Shown piece by piece: positions 1 to 9,385 of a stretch of DNA of 64,000 nt. The translations under genes and the position numbers were made by a program. The notes beneath the pieces are model-generated. The model was not told where the DNA came from, did not search any database, and worked only from the letters and a program-made list of their open reading frames with translations. The stretch spans positions 816,004-880,003 of the forward strand of contig NZ_JH379027.1 of assembly GCF_000235505.1 (NCBI RefSeq), given 5' to 3'. Numbering within the stretch: the stretch's first letter is position 1; each line of letters begins with the position of its first letter. This stretch comes from Hungatella hathewayi WAL-18680 (GTDB lineage: Bacteria > Bacillota > Clostridia > Lachnospirales > Lachnospiraceae).

Positions 1-930
1 AATTTGATATAAAATATCTTCTACCGGATTATACCTAAAAAAACATTTCCCACCAGCAAACTTATTATAAAGCCGTTTCCATTCACAAAATGTATAAAAG
101 CCTTGGCTTAACCAAGGTTCAGAACAATATCCTGAATATCCCGATTTTAGACTCTTTAGCTGCAATTTTTTTGCGGATAATAATACAACATTATTAGCTA
201 ATGCCTGCTCAGAGCGGTGTATTGCATCATTAGCAGTGCTGCTGGCTGTATCTAAAATTGCAGGAAGACCGTTCTTTCTTAGACAAGATGTCCAAATATA
301 TTGTTCAGCACCCATATTATCTTGTATAGTGGGATATAAATTGTTACTACGAATTTTTAGATTTTTCACGTCTGCAAGTGGAATATCAAATAGTTTTTTT
401 ATATCATTATTTTTTCCTATATATATCCAATCACATATATTATATGGATAGATAATTCGTTTTCTGGGATTGTAAGTTGGCAGACACAGGATACGCTCTG
501 AAAAAATTTTCCAAACATTGTCTTCTGGAGAATTTGAATAATCATTATATTTCCCAATAAATTTTGACAGCCCATTTCCCAGAAATGTCAAATCTGAACG
601 TACTTTTACAACATATTTACGAGTGGCTAATGCAATTCCATTTTTTGTTGTAACAATTTGATGATTTATTGTATGCGGATATACTTTTCCGTCATCTCGG
701 ATGATATATGTCATTTCAATAGGCGCGGCATATATGATTTTATCATAATCAACACCAGCAACATCCTCACCTTTCCAAGTGGATAATATAATTTCGGCTT
801 TTGGGAAATACTTACGTATACTATGGCACATAATCTTGGTATATAAATTAGAGCCTAAGGTTGGTCCACATACTGCCCCCTGAACAACAAAACTCATGTC
901 TGATGAATCTGGTTTATTCTTCTTACACAT
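1..930 (-). CDS. WavE-family glycosyltransferase, C-terminus cut by window edge
   Basis: Putative glycosyltransferase adding a sugar to a surface polysaccharide repeat unit in the cytoplasm. I read 310 codons from an ATG at 928-930, preceded by GAGGTGA, with the frame still open at base 1. The protein shares the pattern of its two upstream neighbours: an N-terminal VVQG strand, a LSTWKGE segment near residue 50 and a KVRSDLTFLG segment near residue 115. These fit the WavE lipopolysaccharide-synthesis family, first known from Vibrio core synthesis. It is the last visible gene of the leftward polysaccharide operon, starting 7 bases after the preceding stop. The exact sugar and linkage cannot be told from the sequence. 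Confidence 0.82.
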   Translation of the reverse strand, partial: MCKKNKPDSSDMSFVVQGAVCGPTLGSNLYTKIMCHSIRKYFPKAEIILSTWKGEDVAGVDYDKIIYAAPIEMTYIIRDDGKVYPHTINHQIVTTKNGIALATRKYVVKVRSDLTFLGNGLSKFIGKYNDYSNSPEDNVWKIFSERILCLPTYNPRKRIIYPYNICDWIYIGKNNDIKKLFDIPLADVKNLKIRSNNLYPTIQDNMGAEQYIWTSCLRKNGLPAILDTASSTANDAIHRSEQALANNVVLLSAKKLQLKSLKSGYSGYCSEPWLSQGFYTFCEWKRLYNKFAGGKCFFRYNPVEDILYQI

Positions 931-937
931 TGTATTG

Positions 938-1954
938 TCACCTCAGTTTATGGTAAATATTTACTATTATATAATAAATGCATGACATTTTCGTTTTTTT
1001 GATTCCTCTTATCCAGGTAACCAACATGTAAACAATATTTTCAAAAGGATTTGGTATGATTAACAAATTACCATTTCCATATTTGTTATACAACTTTTTC
1101 CATTCATTTGTAGTATACAGTCCTGCATTAGAAAAACATGGTCTAGCCCCATACCCACTTTCTTTTATTTTAAGAGATTTGATTTGTGCTTTTTTTGCAG
1201 TAAGAAATATACAACAGTTCGCATAGCTTTTTTCAGATTCTTCTAAAATCTTTTTATTCAAAGTTTTTCCATTTACAATATCAACCTTCATGAACTTATT
1301 TAAAAAACCCATCCACAAATATTGCTCGTTTCCAAAATTATCGTCCATATAATATAGACCATCTGCCGGCCTTTGATGAAGGGAAGACTCTTCAATTAAT
1401 GGGATGTCCCATATGTATTCGATATCATTTTTTTCACCAAAGAAAAACCAATCACAAAGATAAAACGCAAATGGAAAATATCTTTGAGGATTTACAGAAC
1501 TCAAAGTGACCACCCGCCGTTTTAATATGCTGCTATAAGGTTCTTTTATAGGAGCGTTATATTTACAATATTCTTTAAGAATGTTATCTCCCAAAAGAAT
1601 TGTATCACTTCTCATTTTGCAAATATATTTTCTGGTAGATTTTTTAATACCATTTAATGTAGATATTATTTGTCTATTAATATTCATTGGATAATGGCTC
1701 GAATCATTATCCATTTTTTCTGAAAGTATAAATGTGAAGTTGCCAGGATCTGAACTTTGTACCAAAATATCATAATCAAGCCCTTCTGTTGTTTCTCCTT
1801 CCCAAGTAGATAGAATAATTTCTGCACCCGGTAAATGTTTTCTGACGCTTAAACATGCCCTTTTAGTATAGTTTATATTTTGGCAAACATCATTAAACAC
1901 AGGACCTTGAATTACCACGCTAACATCTGCAGGTTCAATCCTTATTTTATTCAT
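938..1954 (-). CDS. WavE-family glycosyltransferase
   Basis: A 338-residue putative cytoplasmic glycosyltransferase of the WavE family. Visible landmarks are VVIQGPVF near residue 13, ACLSVRKHLPGAEIILSTWE near residues 33-52, LDYDILVQ shortly after, and KMRSDTILLGDN near residue 112, whose Asp could belong to a nucleotide-sugar site. The ATG follows AAAGGAT at good spacing and comes directly after the previous stop, so the two genes are probably translationally coupled. It is clearly paralogous to its neighbours on both sides, which suggests tandem duplication followed by divergence to make different linkages in one repeat unit. Donor and acceptor are unknown. Confidence 0.85.
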   Translation of the reverse strand: MNKIRIEPADVSVVIQGPVFNDVCQNINYTKRACLSVRKHLPGAEIILSTWEGETTEGLDYDILVQSSDPGNFTFILSEKMDNDSSHYPMNINRQIISTLNGIKKSTRKYICKMRSDTILLGDNILKEYCKYNAPIKEPYSSILKRRVVTLSSVNPQRYFPFAFYLCDWFFFGEKNDIEYIWDIPLIEESSLHQRPADGLYYMDDNFGNEQYLWMGFLNKFMKVDIVNGKTLNKKILEESEKSYANCCIFLTAKKAQIKSLKIKESGYGARPCFSNAGLYTTNEWKKLYNKYGNGNLLIIPNPFENIVYMLVTWIRGIKKTKMSCIYYIIVNIYHKLR

Positions 1955-1955
1955 A

Positions 1956-2873
1956 CTAAAAATATCCTTTCATTCTCTTGAGAAAAAGAACAATAGCTCC
2001 TAGATAAAATTCTAATTTAGAAAAAAGTTTATGTAAATAATCTTTGTTTCCATAGAAATTGTTATAATTCACTTTCCAATCACTAAAACTCCATACATAA
2101 TGCTTTAAACAAACAACAGAAAAGCAATTTAATCGAGGATATTTCAAACTGACAATATTACTCTTTCTCGTAGGTATTACTACAAACTCTGAAGCCATGA
2201 CCTTTTTGTAGAAATTTGCTATAATAGTAAATTTCTTTTCATTCATAAGCATTTTAAAAGAAACATCTTCCAACAATTTTATATAGTTATAAAATAAATA
2301 TTCTTCTCCTAATAAATCCCGCTCCCATGTTTCAAATCGCTCATATAAAGGAATATCCCATAATGTTAGCATATCTTGTTTTAAACCAAAAAACCAAAAA
2401 TCACATAAACAAAATTCACCTTTGAAAAAGCCAAAAGGATTTCTAGGTTCCAGGGTTAAGATTCTCTCTTGGACTTTTCCCTCACACGTTTCTTTATTAC
2501 CATATTTACTAAAATACTTTAGAAATTCATTTCCAGTGACAATACTGTCAGTTCGTAATTTCATAACATACTTTCTGTTGGCTGCTTTTATACCGTTGAC
2601 CGTTGAAATCAATTGTCTGTTAAAATTGTTAATGGATTTACCACCATTTACACCTTTATAGAAAGCCTCACAACTCCCCGGGTCCTGATTTTGCACTAAA
2701 ATATCATAGTCTAATTCAGTAGTGCTATTTCCAATCCAAGTAGACAACACAATTTCGGCTTCTGGTAAATACTTTCGAACACTTAAACATGCTTGTTTTG
2801 TCCACGTAGTACTATTGCTGATCGGACCTTGAATTACAACACTAATATTTTTTGAATTAAGTATCTCTGACAT
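1956..2873 (-). CDS. WavE-family glycosyltransferase
   Basis: A 305-residue WavE-type glycosyltransferase, third member of the tandem triplet. I start it at the ATG at 2871-2873 (MSEILNSKN), not at a start 56 codons further upstream. This start has a GGGGG ribosome site and leaves only a 17-base overlap with the polymerase gene, and the extra upstream residues would merely be an out-of-frame reading of that gene. SVVIQGPISN, ACLSVRKYLPEAEIVLSTW and KLRTDSIVTGNE match the same blocks in the two sister genes. It probably acts at the cytoplasmic membrane face on the lipid-linked repeat unit. Confidence 0.84.
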   Translation of the reverse strand: MSEILNSKNISVVIQGPISNSTTWTKQACLSVRKYLPEAEIVLSTWIGNSTTELDYDILVQNQDPGSCEAFYKGVNGGKSINNFNRQLISTVNGIKAANRKYVMKLRTDSIVTGNEFLKYFSKYGNKETCEGKVQERILTLEPRNPFGFFKGEFCLCDFWFFGLKQDMLTLWDIPLYERFETWERDLLGEEYLFYNYIKLLEDVSFKMLMNEKKFTIIANFYKKVMASEFVVIPTRKSNIVSLKYPRLNCFSVVCLKHYVWSFSDWKVNYNNFYGNKDYLHKLFSKLEFYLGAIVLFLKRMKGYF

Positions 2874-4134
2874 GTTTACCCCCGCAATTGGCATAAAAAC
2901 AAAGCATTCCAGCAGCAAACCAAAAAGCAATTGACCAGTTAGCCGCAAAATATAGACCATTCGATAATAACAAAAACATAGCATGTCTAAGAATTCGTGT
3001 ATCTTCATTTTGGCTTTTAAGAGAGTTTTTAAAGATACCAATGCAGATTATGAGAATAACCAGTCCGACAATAAGGCCACTTTGTGCAATTAATTCTAAA
3101 TATAGATTGTGTGGGGTAAGATAACTATATTCATAATTCATAGTCTCCAATATTCTTGAGTTTCCCCCTATCCCGACACCAAGCAATAACGATTCTTTTA
3201 TCACCAAATATACCCCATACCAACATTGAAATCTTGATGAGCTAGAATCTGATAAGGCTTTCCAAGGATTAGCTAATGATTCGATAATACGCCCAGCCCC
3301 TGGGATTGTCGAGGTATGTGCAAGCAGGAAACTACTAACTGCTTCAGGAAATGCAAATACAACTAACATGCCCGCAATTAGTACACTAATGCAAATTAGA
3401 CTTACAATTTTTCGATTAGTATTACCAGTTAAGAACCACTTTAATAAAATCATGGAAAAATATAGAGCTAAACTAACTATCCCCCCTTTGGAACCAGCAG
3501 CAAAAATTGAGAATATAAGTATACTAATTGCTAAAAATTTTATTTCTCTTTTTTCTCTTTTTGTAACAAAAAAATATGCAAGTGCGATTAGTGTGATTGG
3601 TAGATAGTCATTAGGATTTCCAACAATCCCCGAAAAGCGTAACCCTGCTCCCGATAAATAAAACATTTTTTTGAATAAGCTAATATTAAAAAGTTCAGTA
3701 AATACTGATATGCTGGCAACACCAACGGAGGCAAAAGCAATAGATTTAAGAAAAAAATGACTATATTTAATTTTGCTAATATTGTATCCAACAAGAAGAC
3801 AAAAGAACAAAACCTCGTAGTAAATAAATTCATATGCTATTCTTTTTAGCTTATAATCATATCCAATAATCATTGGGGCTGCTACTAATGCAAAAAACAG
3901 CATAGCAGCTATCCATAATTGACACAAACTGTAATATATTGGAATGGCTATTTTACCCGTAAGGTGGTAGCAAACAAATAAGATTAGAATGGTTACCCCC
4001 CACATTAAAGTAATACTTATTGGTAAATCAATACTAACAGCAGCAAATACTTTTTGAAGCAGTAGTGCTAATGCAAGTAACAAGATATTAATAATATTGG
4101 GTTTAGAAGTTGTAATACTATTGTTTTCTATCAT
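2857..4134 (-). CDS. O-antigen polymerase/ligase family membrane protein (Wzy-like)
   Basis: A 425-residue polytopic membrane protein with roughly ten to twelve hydrophobic segments. It probably polymerises flipped repeat units on the outer membrane face in a Wzy-dependent pathway. The diagnostic stretch is the large outside loop near residues 285-350: RFQCWYGVYLVIKESLLLGVG followed by TPHNLYLELIAQSGL. The W-x(n)-GxGxG...HN-x-YLE arrangement is typical of the Wzy/WaaL family. Placement between the initiating sugar transferase and the glycosyltransferases, with a Wzz-like gene across the divergent promoter, favours polymerase over ligase. Its 3' end overlaps the next gene by 17 bases. Confidence 0.85.
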   Translation of the reverse strand: MIENNSITTSKPNIINILLLALALLLQKVFAAVSIDLPISITLMWGVTILILFVCYHLTGKIAIPIYYSLCQLWIAAMLFFALVAAPMIIGYDYKLKRIAYEFIYYEVLFFCLLVGYNISKIKYSHFFLKSIAFASVGVASISVFTELFNISLFKKMFYLSGAGLRFSGIVGNPNDYLPITLIALAYFFVTKREKREIKFLAISILIFSIFAAGSKGGIVSLALYFSMILLKWFLTGNTNRKIVSLICISVLIAGMLVVFAFPEAVSSFLLAHTSTIPGAGRIIESLANPWKALSDSSSSRFQCWYGVYLVIKESLLLGVGIGGNSRILETMNYEYSYLTPHNLYLELIAQSGLIVGLVILIICIGIFKNSLKSQNEDTRILRHAMFLLLSNGLYFAANWSIAFWFAAGMLCFYANCGGKHVRDT

Positions 4135-4177
4135 ATTTGTATCCTTTGTTTATATATTTCATGTAAAACATATAAAA

Positions 4178-5341
4178 TTATTTTAGTTTTTTAGTATTAC
4201 TTGGAAGAGAAATATCCAAATATATTTTTCTCATATACTCCGCAACTTTTTCAATAGAAAAACATTGTATTTTTTCTTTATTATAAAAACCTAACTTCTG
4301 TACATTATTATTTAGGGTTTTTTTGATTGCCCTTACGAAGCCATTAACATCATTAGGTAATACTGTATATCCTCCCAAATTGTCATCAATTAAATCTATA
4401 TTTCCCCGTATACATGAGACAATGCAGGGCAGGCCATAGGACATAGCTTCCATAAGAGCAACAGAGAGTCCCTCCCTATATGAAGGAAGTATAAATACAT
4501 TTGCACATGGGTATATTTCTTCCATATCTGTTCTAAAACCCAATAGCTTAACCCTGTTTTCAATACCCAACTTTTGGGCTAGCTGTTGAAGAGCAGATTT
4601 CTCTCCACCTTGTCCACATATGACATAATAGAGGGAATCATGATTTATTCGAGCCATTGCTTTTATAATTATTTGATGATTTTTATTTCTATTTAGTTCA
4701 CCAACTGACAGCATTAAAAATGCATTCTCAGGTATTCCCAATTCTCGGCGCTTGTTTGCTGATGAAACAGTGCTTTCCTGTGTTAAATGAATTCCAATAC
4801 CTGGGGTATACGCTACTATTGCAGTTCCGAATTTTCTAGCCCTATTATAATCCTCAGTATTTATTGTTATTATTACATCTGTCCATTTGGATAGCAAATA
4901 TTCTATTGGGTAGTATAACATCCAGTTATGTAAAGGGGCCCCTTTATAAAAATGAAATCCATGGGCTGTATATATTATTTTGGTACCTGTTTTATGGCTT
5001 TTTTTAAAAGCGCTTCTAGCAACAGCAGCACCTATTGGAGAATGACAATGCATAATACTAAAATAAAACTGTTCACTTAATTGTTTTAATATTTTGTATG
5101 ATAATATTATAGACCGGAATGCCAATGGATTTCTTGGAATAGGTATCTGAACAGTCATTACATTTATATTTTTTAGTTGTTTTTTTAAATCTTTTATTGT
5201 ATTACTATCAACACTATTACCTGTAGTAAAATTGCATGCTACCATTACCTCATATCCAGATTCTTGCAAAATTTTTATATTATTCATATTAAACTGCAAT
5301 ATCATTGATGCGGTAGACGCAATAATTATTGCTTTCTTCAT
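4178..5341 (-). CDS. Family 4 glycosyltransferase (EpsD/EpsF-like)
   Basis: A 387-residue GT-B fold retaining glycosyltransferase. The N-terminal domain contains IMHCHSPIGAAVAR near residue 97 and TAHGFHFYKGAP near residue 126, both typical of EpsD-like enzymes. The C-terminal GT4 nucleotide-sugar domain shows MLSVGELNRNKNH near residue 215 and the E-x7-E motif region SYREGLSVALMEAMSYGLPCI near residues 290-310. It is expected to add an early sugar after the initiating phosphosugar. It lies 32 bases downstream of the sugar transferase gene and starts at an ATG preceded by AAAGGTTGAG. Confidence 0.88.
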   Translation of the reverse strand: MKKAIIIASTASMILQFNMNNIKILQESGYEVMVACNFTTGNSVDSNTIKDLKKQLKNINVMTVQIPIPRNPLAFRSIILSYKILKQLSEQFYFSIMHCHSPIGAAVARSAFKKSHKTGTKIIYTAHGFHFYKGAPLHNWMLYYPIEYLLSKWTDVIITINTEDYNRARKFGTAIVAYTPGIGIHLTQESTVSSANKRRELGIPENAFLMLSVGELNRNKNHQIIIKAMARINHDSLYYVICGQGGEKSALQQLAQKLGIENRVKLLGFRTDMEEIYPCANVFILPSYREGLSVALMEAMSYGLPCIVSCIRGNIDLIDDNLGGYTVLPNDVNGFVRAIKKTLNNNVQKLGFYNKEKIQCFSIEKVAEYMRKIYLDISLPSNTKKLK

Positions 5342-5373
5342 AGATACTCAACCTTTCTTGAAAGTTGTCTATA

Positions 5374-6747
5374 TTACGTTTTATAATGATTAATAGTCAT
5401 GGCCATCTCCTCCGAAAACCCTTCAGTACTTTCTTTCATAAATAGAATTTTCACCGTCTTAAAGATAATTTCAATATCCAGCCAGATGGAGTAATTTTGT
5501 ATGTACATCAAATCTAGTTTTAGCTTATCATAGGCCGTTGTGTTGTACTTCCCATATACTTGGGCATAGCCAGTCAGGCCGCCTTTGACTTTCAGCCGAT
5601 ATTCAAATTCGGGAATCTCTTTTGAATACATTTTCACGTGCTCAATCCGTTCCGGTCTCGGCCCCACGATACTCATGTCACCTTTTAAAATATTAAACAG
5701 CTGTGGCAATTCATCAATCCTGGTGGCACGGATAATAGTTCCCACTGGAGTGATGCGGGAATCACCTTTTGTAGCAGGCATGGACTGTCCATTTTTCTCT
5801 GCATTTTCAACCATGCTTCGGAATTTACATATTGAAAATATGTTTCCATCTTTTGTACATCGGTCTTGATAGTAAAAAACCGGCCCATGGTCATATAGCT
5901 TAATTGCTAACGCGGTAATTATAAAAACAGGCGATAAAAATACCAATGCTATGATAGAAAGTACGATATCCATGCCTCTCTTTATAAATTGTTGTTCAAA
6001 TGTCAGTCCGCTGTTACGACAAAGCATCAAGGGGGTATCAAACATATGAAAACTCTCGGCACTTTTAATAATGATGTCTGATATTTTGGGAGTTGCATAG
6101 ACACGGATAGAATTTTTATAACAGTATTTGAGTAAATGGTTTCTTATATGGGAGGGGACATCACAAATTAAAACGCCCTCATATTCACAGATTTTCTTTT
6201 TTATTTCTTCTATGTCCAGTGAGATATGCACTACTTCACCAATAATAAAACGGTCATTACGGGTATTTATTTTTCCCATTAGGCTTATGATTGGATGTTC
6301 TCCATAAATCAACAGCACCTTTCGTGGAGGATAGATTTTTCGATAAATGCGGTTAAAAAGGTAACTCCACATAGAAATAAAAAGAAATTCTACTGATGTC
6401 ATAAAAAGCAACGGCAATACATTTTGAAATTGTTTCGTCAGCAATGTAATCTGTAAATAAATCATGATATTGGCACATATGGTTGCCAGCATTTGTGAGC
6501 AAATCATACTGGTTGTTTTAAGATAGCCTATCTTCAGGCCACCATACAATTTAGCAAATATCAAAAGAAGCATTCCATATACTACGGCGATAAGCCAATG
6601 TCCTGTACGGTTATATGGAACTTCCATCATATTATTATAATAGTGCAACCAGGTATAGAGATAAAAGAACATTTCAATTAAAACCAGGACTGCGCCGGAC
6701 AGAAAACGAATGATTCGCTTATATTGTTCATAATTTTTTACACCCAA
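5374..6747 (-). CDS. Undecaprenyl-phosphate sugar phosphotransferase (polyprenyl glycosylphosphotransferase)
   Basis: Initiating enzyme of polysaccharide repeat-unit synthesis: it transfers a sugar-1-phosphate from a nucleotide sugar to undecaprenyl phosphate at the membrane. The 457 residues have the WbaP/EpsL-type layout: about four N-terminal TM helices, a nucleotide-binding-like middle domain, then the bacterial sugar transferase domain from about residue 255 with RGMDIVLSIIAL, FSICKFRSMV, RIDELPQLFNILKGDMS and GPRPE. The start is a TTG with AGGGGGTATATC directly upstream. It is the first gene of the leftward operon and is divergently oriented from the Wzz-like gene. Confidence 0.92.
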   Translation of the reverse strand: MGVKNYEQYKRIIRFLSGAVLVLIEMFFYLYTWLHYYNNMMEVPYNRTGHWLIAVVYGMLLLIFAKLYGGLKIGYLKTTSMICSQMLATICANIMIYLQITLLTKQFQNVLPLLFMTSVEFLFISMWSYLFNRIYRKIYPPRKVLLIYGEHPIISLMGKINTRNDRFIIGEVVHISLDIEEIKKKICEYEGVLICDVPSHIRNHLLKYCYKNSIRVYATPKISDIIIKSAESFHMFDTPLMLCRNSGLTFEQQFIKRGMDIVLSIIALVFLSPVFIITALAIKLYDHGPVFYYQDRCTKDGNIFSICKFRSMVENAEKNGQSMPATKGDSRITPVGTIIRATRIDELPQLFNILKGDMSIVGPRPERIEHVKMYSKEIPEFEYRLKVKGGLTGYAQVYGKYNTTAYDKLKLDLMYIQNYSIWLDIEIIFKTVKILFMKESTEGFSEEMAMTINHYKT

Positions 6748-6866
6748 GATATACCCCCTGTTTTAATTTCATTACTTTGTATAATCTTCATTATGAGAAG
6801 TTAGTATGAAAACAGAGAATTATAGAAGATTATTAAGATATGAAAATTTTAGTATGTTGTTATCCA

Positions 6867-6895
6867 TTGATTCTTTATTTCCAATATGTTATGAT
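6867..6895 (+). promoter_or_regulatory. Probable sigma-A promoter for the Wzz-like gene
   Basis: TTGATT at 6867-6872, a 17-base spacer and TATGAT at 6890-6895 form a good sigma-A promoter 30 bases before the next start codon. It lies in the 177-base AT-rich divergent region that must also carry the promoter of the leftward operon. I could not place that second promoter confidently. Confidence 0.6.
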
Positions 6896-6924
6896 AAAAA
6901 AAGCAAAAAACGAGGAGAGAAGTT

Positions 6925-8313
6925 ATGGATAATAATACTACTACATATGAGCAGGAAATTGATTTAAAAGATTTGATGTTTGCTGTGCTTTATAAATGGC
7001 GACCAATTATAATAATAGCCATTATATTTGGTGTATTGCTGGGGGGATATAAATTAACGGGAAGTATGGCTCAGCAAAGAGATACTGAATATGTAAAGAA
7101 AGCACAAAAACAGTATCAGCAGGATTTTGAAGAGTATGAAGCTTTAAAGGCTAGTTGTGAAAGAGAAATAAAAAACATTGAACGGAATATAGAATCACAG
7201 ACTGAGTATTTGGAAAAGTCTATTTTGATGAAAATTAGCCCATTTGATAAGTATATATCTTCAGCGGATATTTTTATTAAGTCTGATGATGTAACCCTGG
7301 TAAATGGTTTAAATTCCTATACGGCTATATACAATAATGGTTTGGTTAGAACTTATGCTTCTTATATTAATCAAGGTTTTGATTTATCTAAGCTGGCTGC
7401 AAAAATGGGGACAGAAGAAGAATATTTAAAAGAGTTAATTACAGTCAAAGTAGATGAATGGGGACAGATGTTGTCAGTTTCGGTTTGTTATTCGGACGAA
7501 ACTGGTGCAGAGCGGATTCTTAATGCAATTCTTGACGATGTGAAAGCACAATATGATGATTATAGTAACAAATTTGGTGCTCATGAATTGTATATTATGA
7601 ATCAGGTTAGTAGTACGACTACGGATTTAGAACTTGATAATAAGCAAAAAATGGTTAATGATAATATAACCACATTGCAAACGACGTTAAAAGAGAAAGA
7701 GAAAACGTTGGAAGATATGCAGGAACCTGTAGAATCAGCAGTTCTATCTACATCAGCAGCTATCAAATCAGGAATAAAATATGCGGTATTAGGTGGAGTG
7801 CTGGGGGCGTTTATTACAATTTTTTGTATATGCGTAGCATTTCTTATGACAAACAAAATAATTTCTGCAAAAGATTTAAAACAGCGTTATGGAGTTAAGA
7901 TTTTAGCAGTATTTCCAGGCACGGAGAAAAAAAGGTTATTCTCAGGCATAGATAGATGGCTTGAAAAACTTGAAGGTAAGAAGGACCATCTGACGGAAGA
8001 AGCAAGATATGAGTTGATGGCTGCTAATTTGAAGAATTATGCAGGGGAAGCAAAAAATATTTTGGTTGTAGGTACGGTGTCTACTGAAATTTTAAAAACT
8101 GTCGTGGATAAATTAGGTAAGTTATGCTCAGATATGACTTTGACAATTGGTAACAATCTTAATGAAAGTGCAGAAACTGTAAGTAAATTGCCTGATTGTG
8201 AAGCTGTGATTTTGGTAGAGCAGTGTGGCGTGTCGCGTTTGGGAGAGATTGAGAAAGAGATAGAAGCGGTTCGTAATGTCAAGAAAGAAATTGCCGGTGT
8301 AGTGGTTTTCTAA
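6925..8313 (+). CDS. Wzz-like polysaccharide chain-length/co-polymerase protein
   Basis: A 462-residue membrane protein expected to control polysaccharide chain length or co-polymerase activity. Its topology is a cytoplasmic N-terminus, TM1 near residues 30-48 (PIIIIAIIFGVLLGGY), a long extracellular coiled-coil-rich region (KAQKQYQQDFEEYEAL at the start, NKQKMVNDNITTLQ near its end) and TM2 near residues 285-310. It then carries a cytoplasmic tail of about 150 residues resembling the linked tyrosine-kinase module, but without Walker A, so it is not a BY-kinase by itself. The ATG has a strong CGAGGAGAGAAG ribosome site. It is monocistronic, with its own terminator. Confidence 0.78.
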   Translation: MDNNTTTYEQEIDLKDLMFAVLYKWRPIIIIAIIFGVLLGGYKLTGSMAQQRDTEYVKKAQKQYQQDFEEYEALKASCEREIKNIERNIESQTEYLEKSILMKISPFDKYISSADIFIKSDDVTLVNGLNSYTAIYNNGLVRTYASYINQGFDLSKLAAKMGTEEEYLKELITVKVDEWGQMLSVSVCYSDETGAERILNAILDDVKAQYDDYSNKFGAHELYIMNQVSSTTTDLELDNKQKMVNDNITTLQTTLKEKEKTLEDMQEPVESAVLSTSAAIKSGIKYAVLGGVLGAFITIFCICVAFLMTNKIISAKDLKQRYGVKILAVFPGTEKKRLFSGIDRWLEKLEGKKDHLTEEARYELMAANLKNYAGEAKNILVVGTVSTEILKTVVDKLGKLCSDMTLTIGNNLNESAETVSKLPDCEAVILVEQCGVSRLGEIEKEIEAVRNVKKEIAGVVVF

Positions 8314-8324
8314 ATATTTTATAT

Positions 8325-8366
8325 GAAAAAAGGCTATGGTTTAAATACATAGCCTTTTGATATTTT
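8325..8366 (+). terminator. Rho-independent terminator
   Basis: An 11-bp stem (AAAAGGCTATG at 8328-8338 with CATAGCCTTTT at 8348-8358) and a 9-base loop are followed by T-rich sequence directly after the Wzz-like gene. The A-run before the stem might let it work in both directions. Confidence 0.85.
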
Positions 8367-8440
8367 GTGGCATTTATATGTATTATTTAGTGTAAGATGC
8401 GGTGGAACATATAATGAAGGTCTGTCGTGGGAGAATGATT

Positions 8441-9205
8441 ATGGATAAAATAGCTGTATTAATTCCTTGTTACAATGAAAGCAAAACAATAGGAAAGGTA
8501 GTAGGAGATTGGAAGAGAGTACTTCCAGATGCTGTTGTGTATGTATTTGATAATAATTCGAATGATGGTACAGATAAAATTGCTTTAGGAGCAGGGGCTA
8601 TTGTGAATTATGAATATCAGCAGGGAAAAGGAAATGTAATCAGGCGAATGTTCCGTGAAATAGATGCGGAATGTTATGTTTTGGTAGATGGAGATGATAC
8701 TTATCCGGCGGAATTTGGGCAACAGATGGTTAAGCAGATTCTTGAACGAAAGATGGATATGGTGATCGGAGATAGATTGTCATCTACATATGCGATGCAA
8801 AATAAAAGAAGATTTCATAATTTTGGAAATAATTTGGTAAAGGGAACAATAAATCGGTTATTTAAATGCGATATTCATGATATAATGACAGGATTTCGCG
8901 CGTTTAGCTTTCAATTTGTGAAGAGTTTTCCGGTTCTTTCAAAAGGGTTTGAAATTGAAACAGAGATGACAATACATGCAGTTGACAAAAATATGGCGGT
9001 TGAAAATATAATTATTGAGTATCGTGACCGGCCGGAGGGAAGTGTGTCTAAATTAAATACTTATTATGATGGTCTGAAAGTATTAAAAACAATTGGACGC
9101 TTGTATAAAAATTATCGGCCTTTTGAATTTTTTGGTCATGATTGCCTTAGGGCTGCTTGTATTAGCCGGTGTTATGTTTTTTCCCGTTTTGTGTATTTAT
9201 TTTGA
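8441..9205 (+). CDS. GtrB/DPM1-like family 2 glycosyltransferase, frameshifted near its C-terminus
   Basis: GT-A fold glycosyltransferase that probably charges a polyprenyl phosphate with a sugar. Landmarks are AVLIPCYNES near residue 4, the nucleotide-binding DNNSNDGT, the catalytic DGDDTYP (DxD type) near residue 85 and DIMTGFRAFS near residue 148. I start at the ATG at 8441 (MDKIAVLIP), which is well spaced after GGGAGA. As sequenced, the frame leaves the family consensus at RPFEFF, reads about 24 unrelated residues and stops. Removing one T from the T6 run at 9128-9133 restores the frame into two C-terminal TM helices that end at 9383. The gene is therefore inactivated or altered, phase variable, or carries a sequencing error. 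Confidence 0.85.
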   Translation: MDKIAVLIPCYNESKTIGKVVGDWKRVLPDAVVYVFDNNSNDGTDKIALGAGAIVNYEYQQGKGNVIRRMFREIDAECYVLVDGDDTYPAEFGQQMVKQILERKMDMVIGDRLSSTYAMQNKRRFHNFGNNLVKGTINRLFKCDIHDIMTGFRAFSFQFVKSFPVLSKGFEIETEMTIHAVDKNMAVENIIIEYRDRPEGSVSKLNTYYDGLKVLKTIGRLYKNYRPFEFFGHDCLRAACISRCYVFSRFVYLF

Positions 9206-9383
9206 AATAGGACTTGTTCCCAAGTTTCCAACGCTGATAGTCAGTGGGTTTGTTGCTTTAGCTGCCATTGTTTCTTTTTTTGCTGGAGTTATACTTAGTA
9301 CAATTGTTGAGAAGGAGAGGCAAGAATTTGAGTTTCGTTTGAATTTGATACATATGTATTTGAATAGAAAAGAGGAGTTATAG
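9134..9383 (+). pseudogene. Out-of-frame C-terminal membrane segment of the GT2 glycosyltransferase
   Basis: In the frame one base later, codons from about 9134 give two hydrophobic helices (LVMIALGLLVLAGVMFF and VSGFVALAAIVSFFAGVIL) joined by the GLVPKFPT loop, then a charged end with KERQEFEFRLNL. This is the standard C-terminus of GtrB-like GT2 enzymes, so it belongs to the gene that starts at 8441 and is not an independent gene. An ATG at 9093 in this frame has no ribosome site and lies inside the upstream coding sequence. Confidence 0.75.
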
Positions 9384-9385
9384 AT

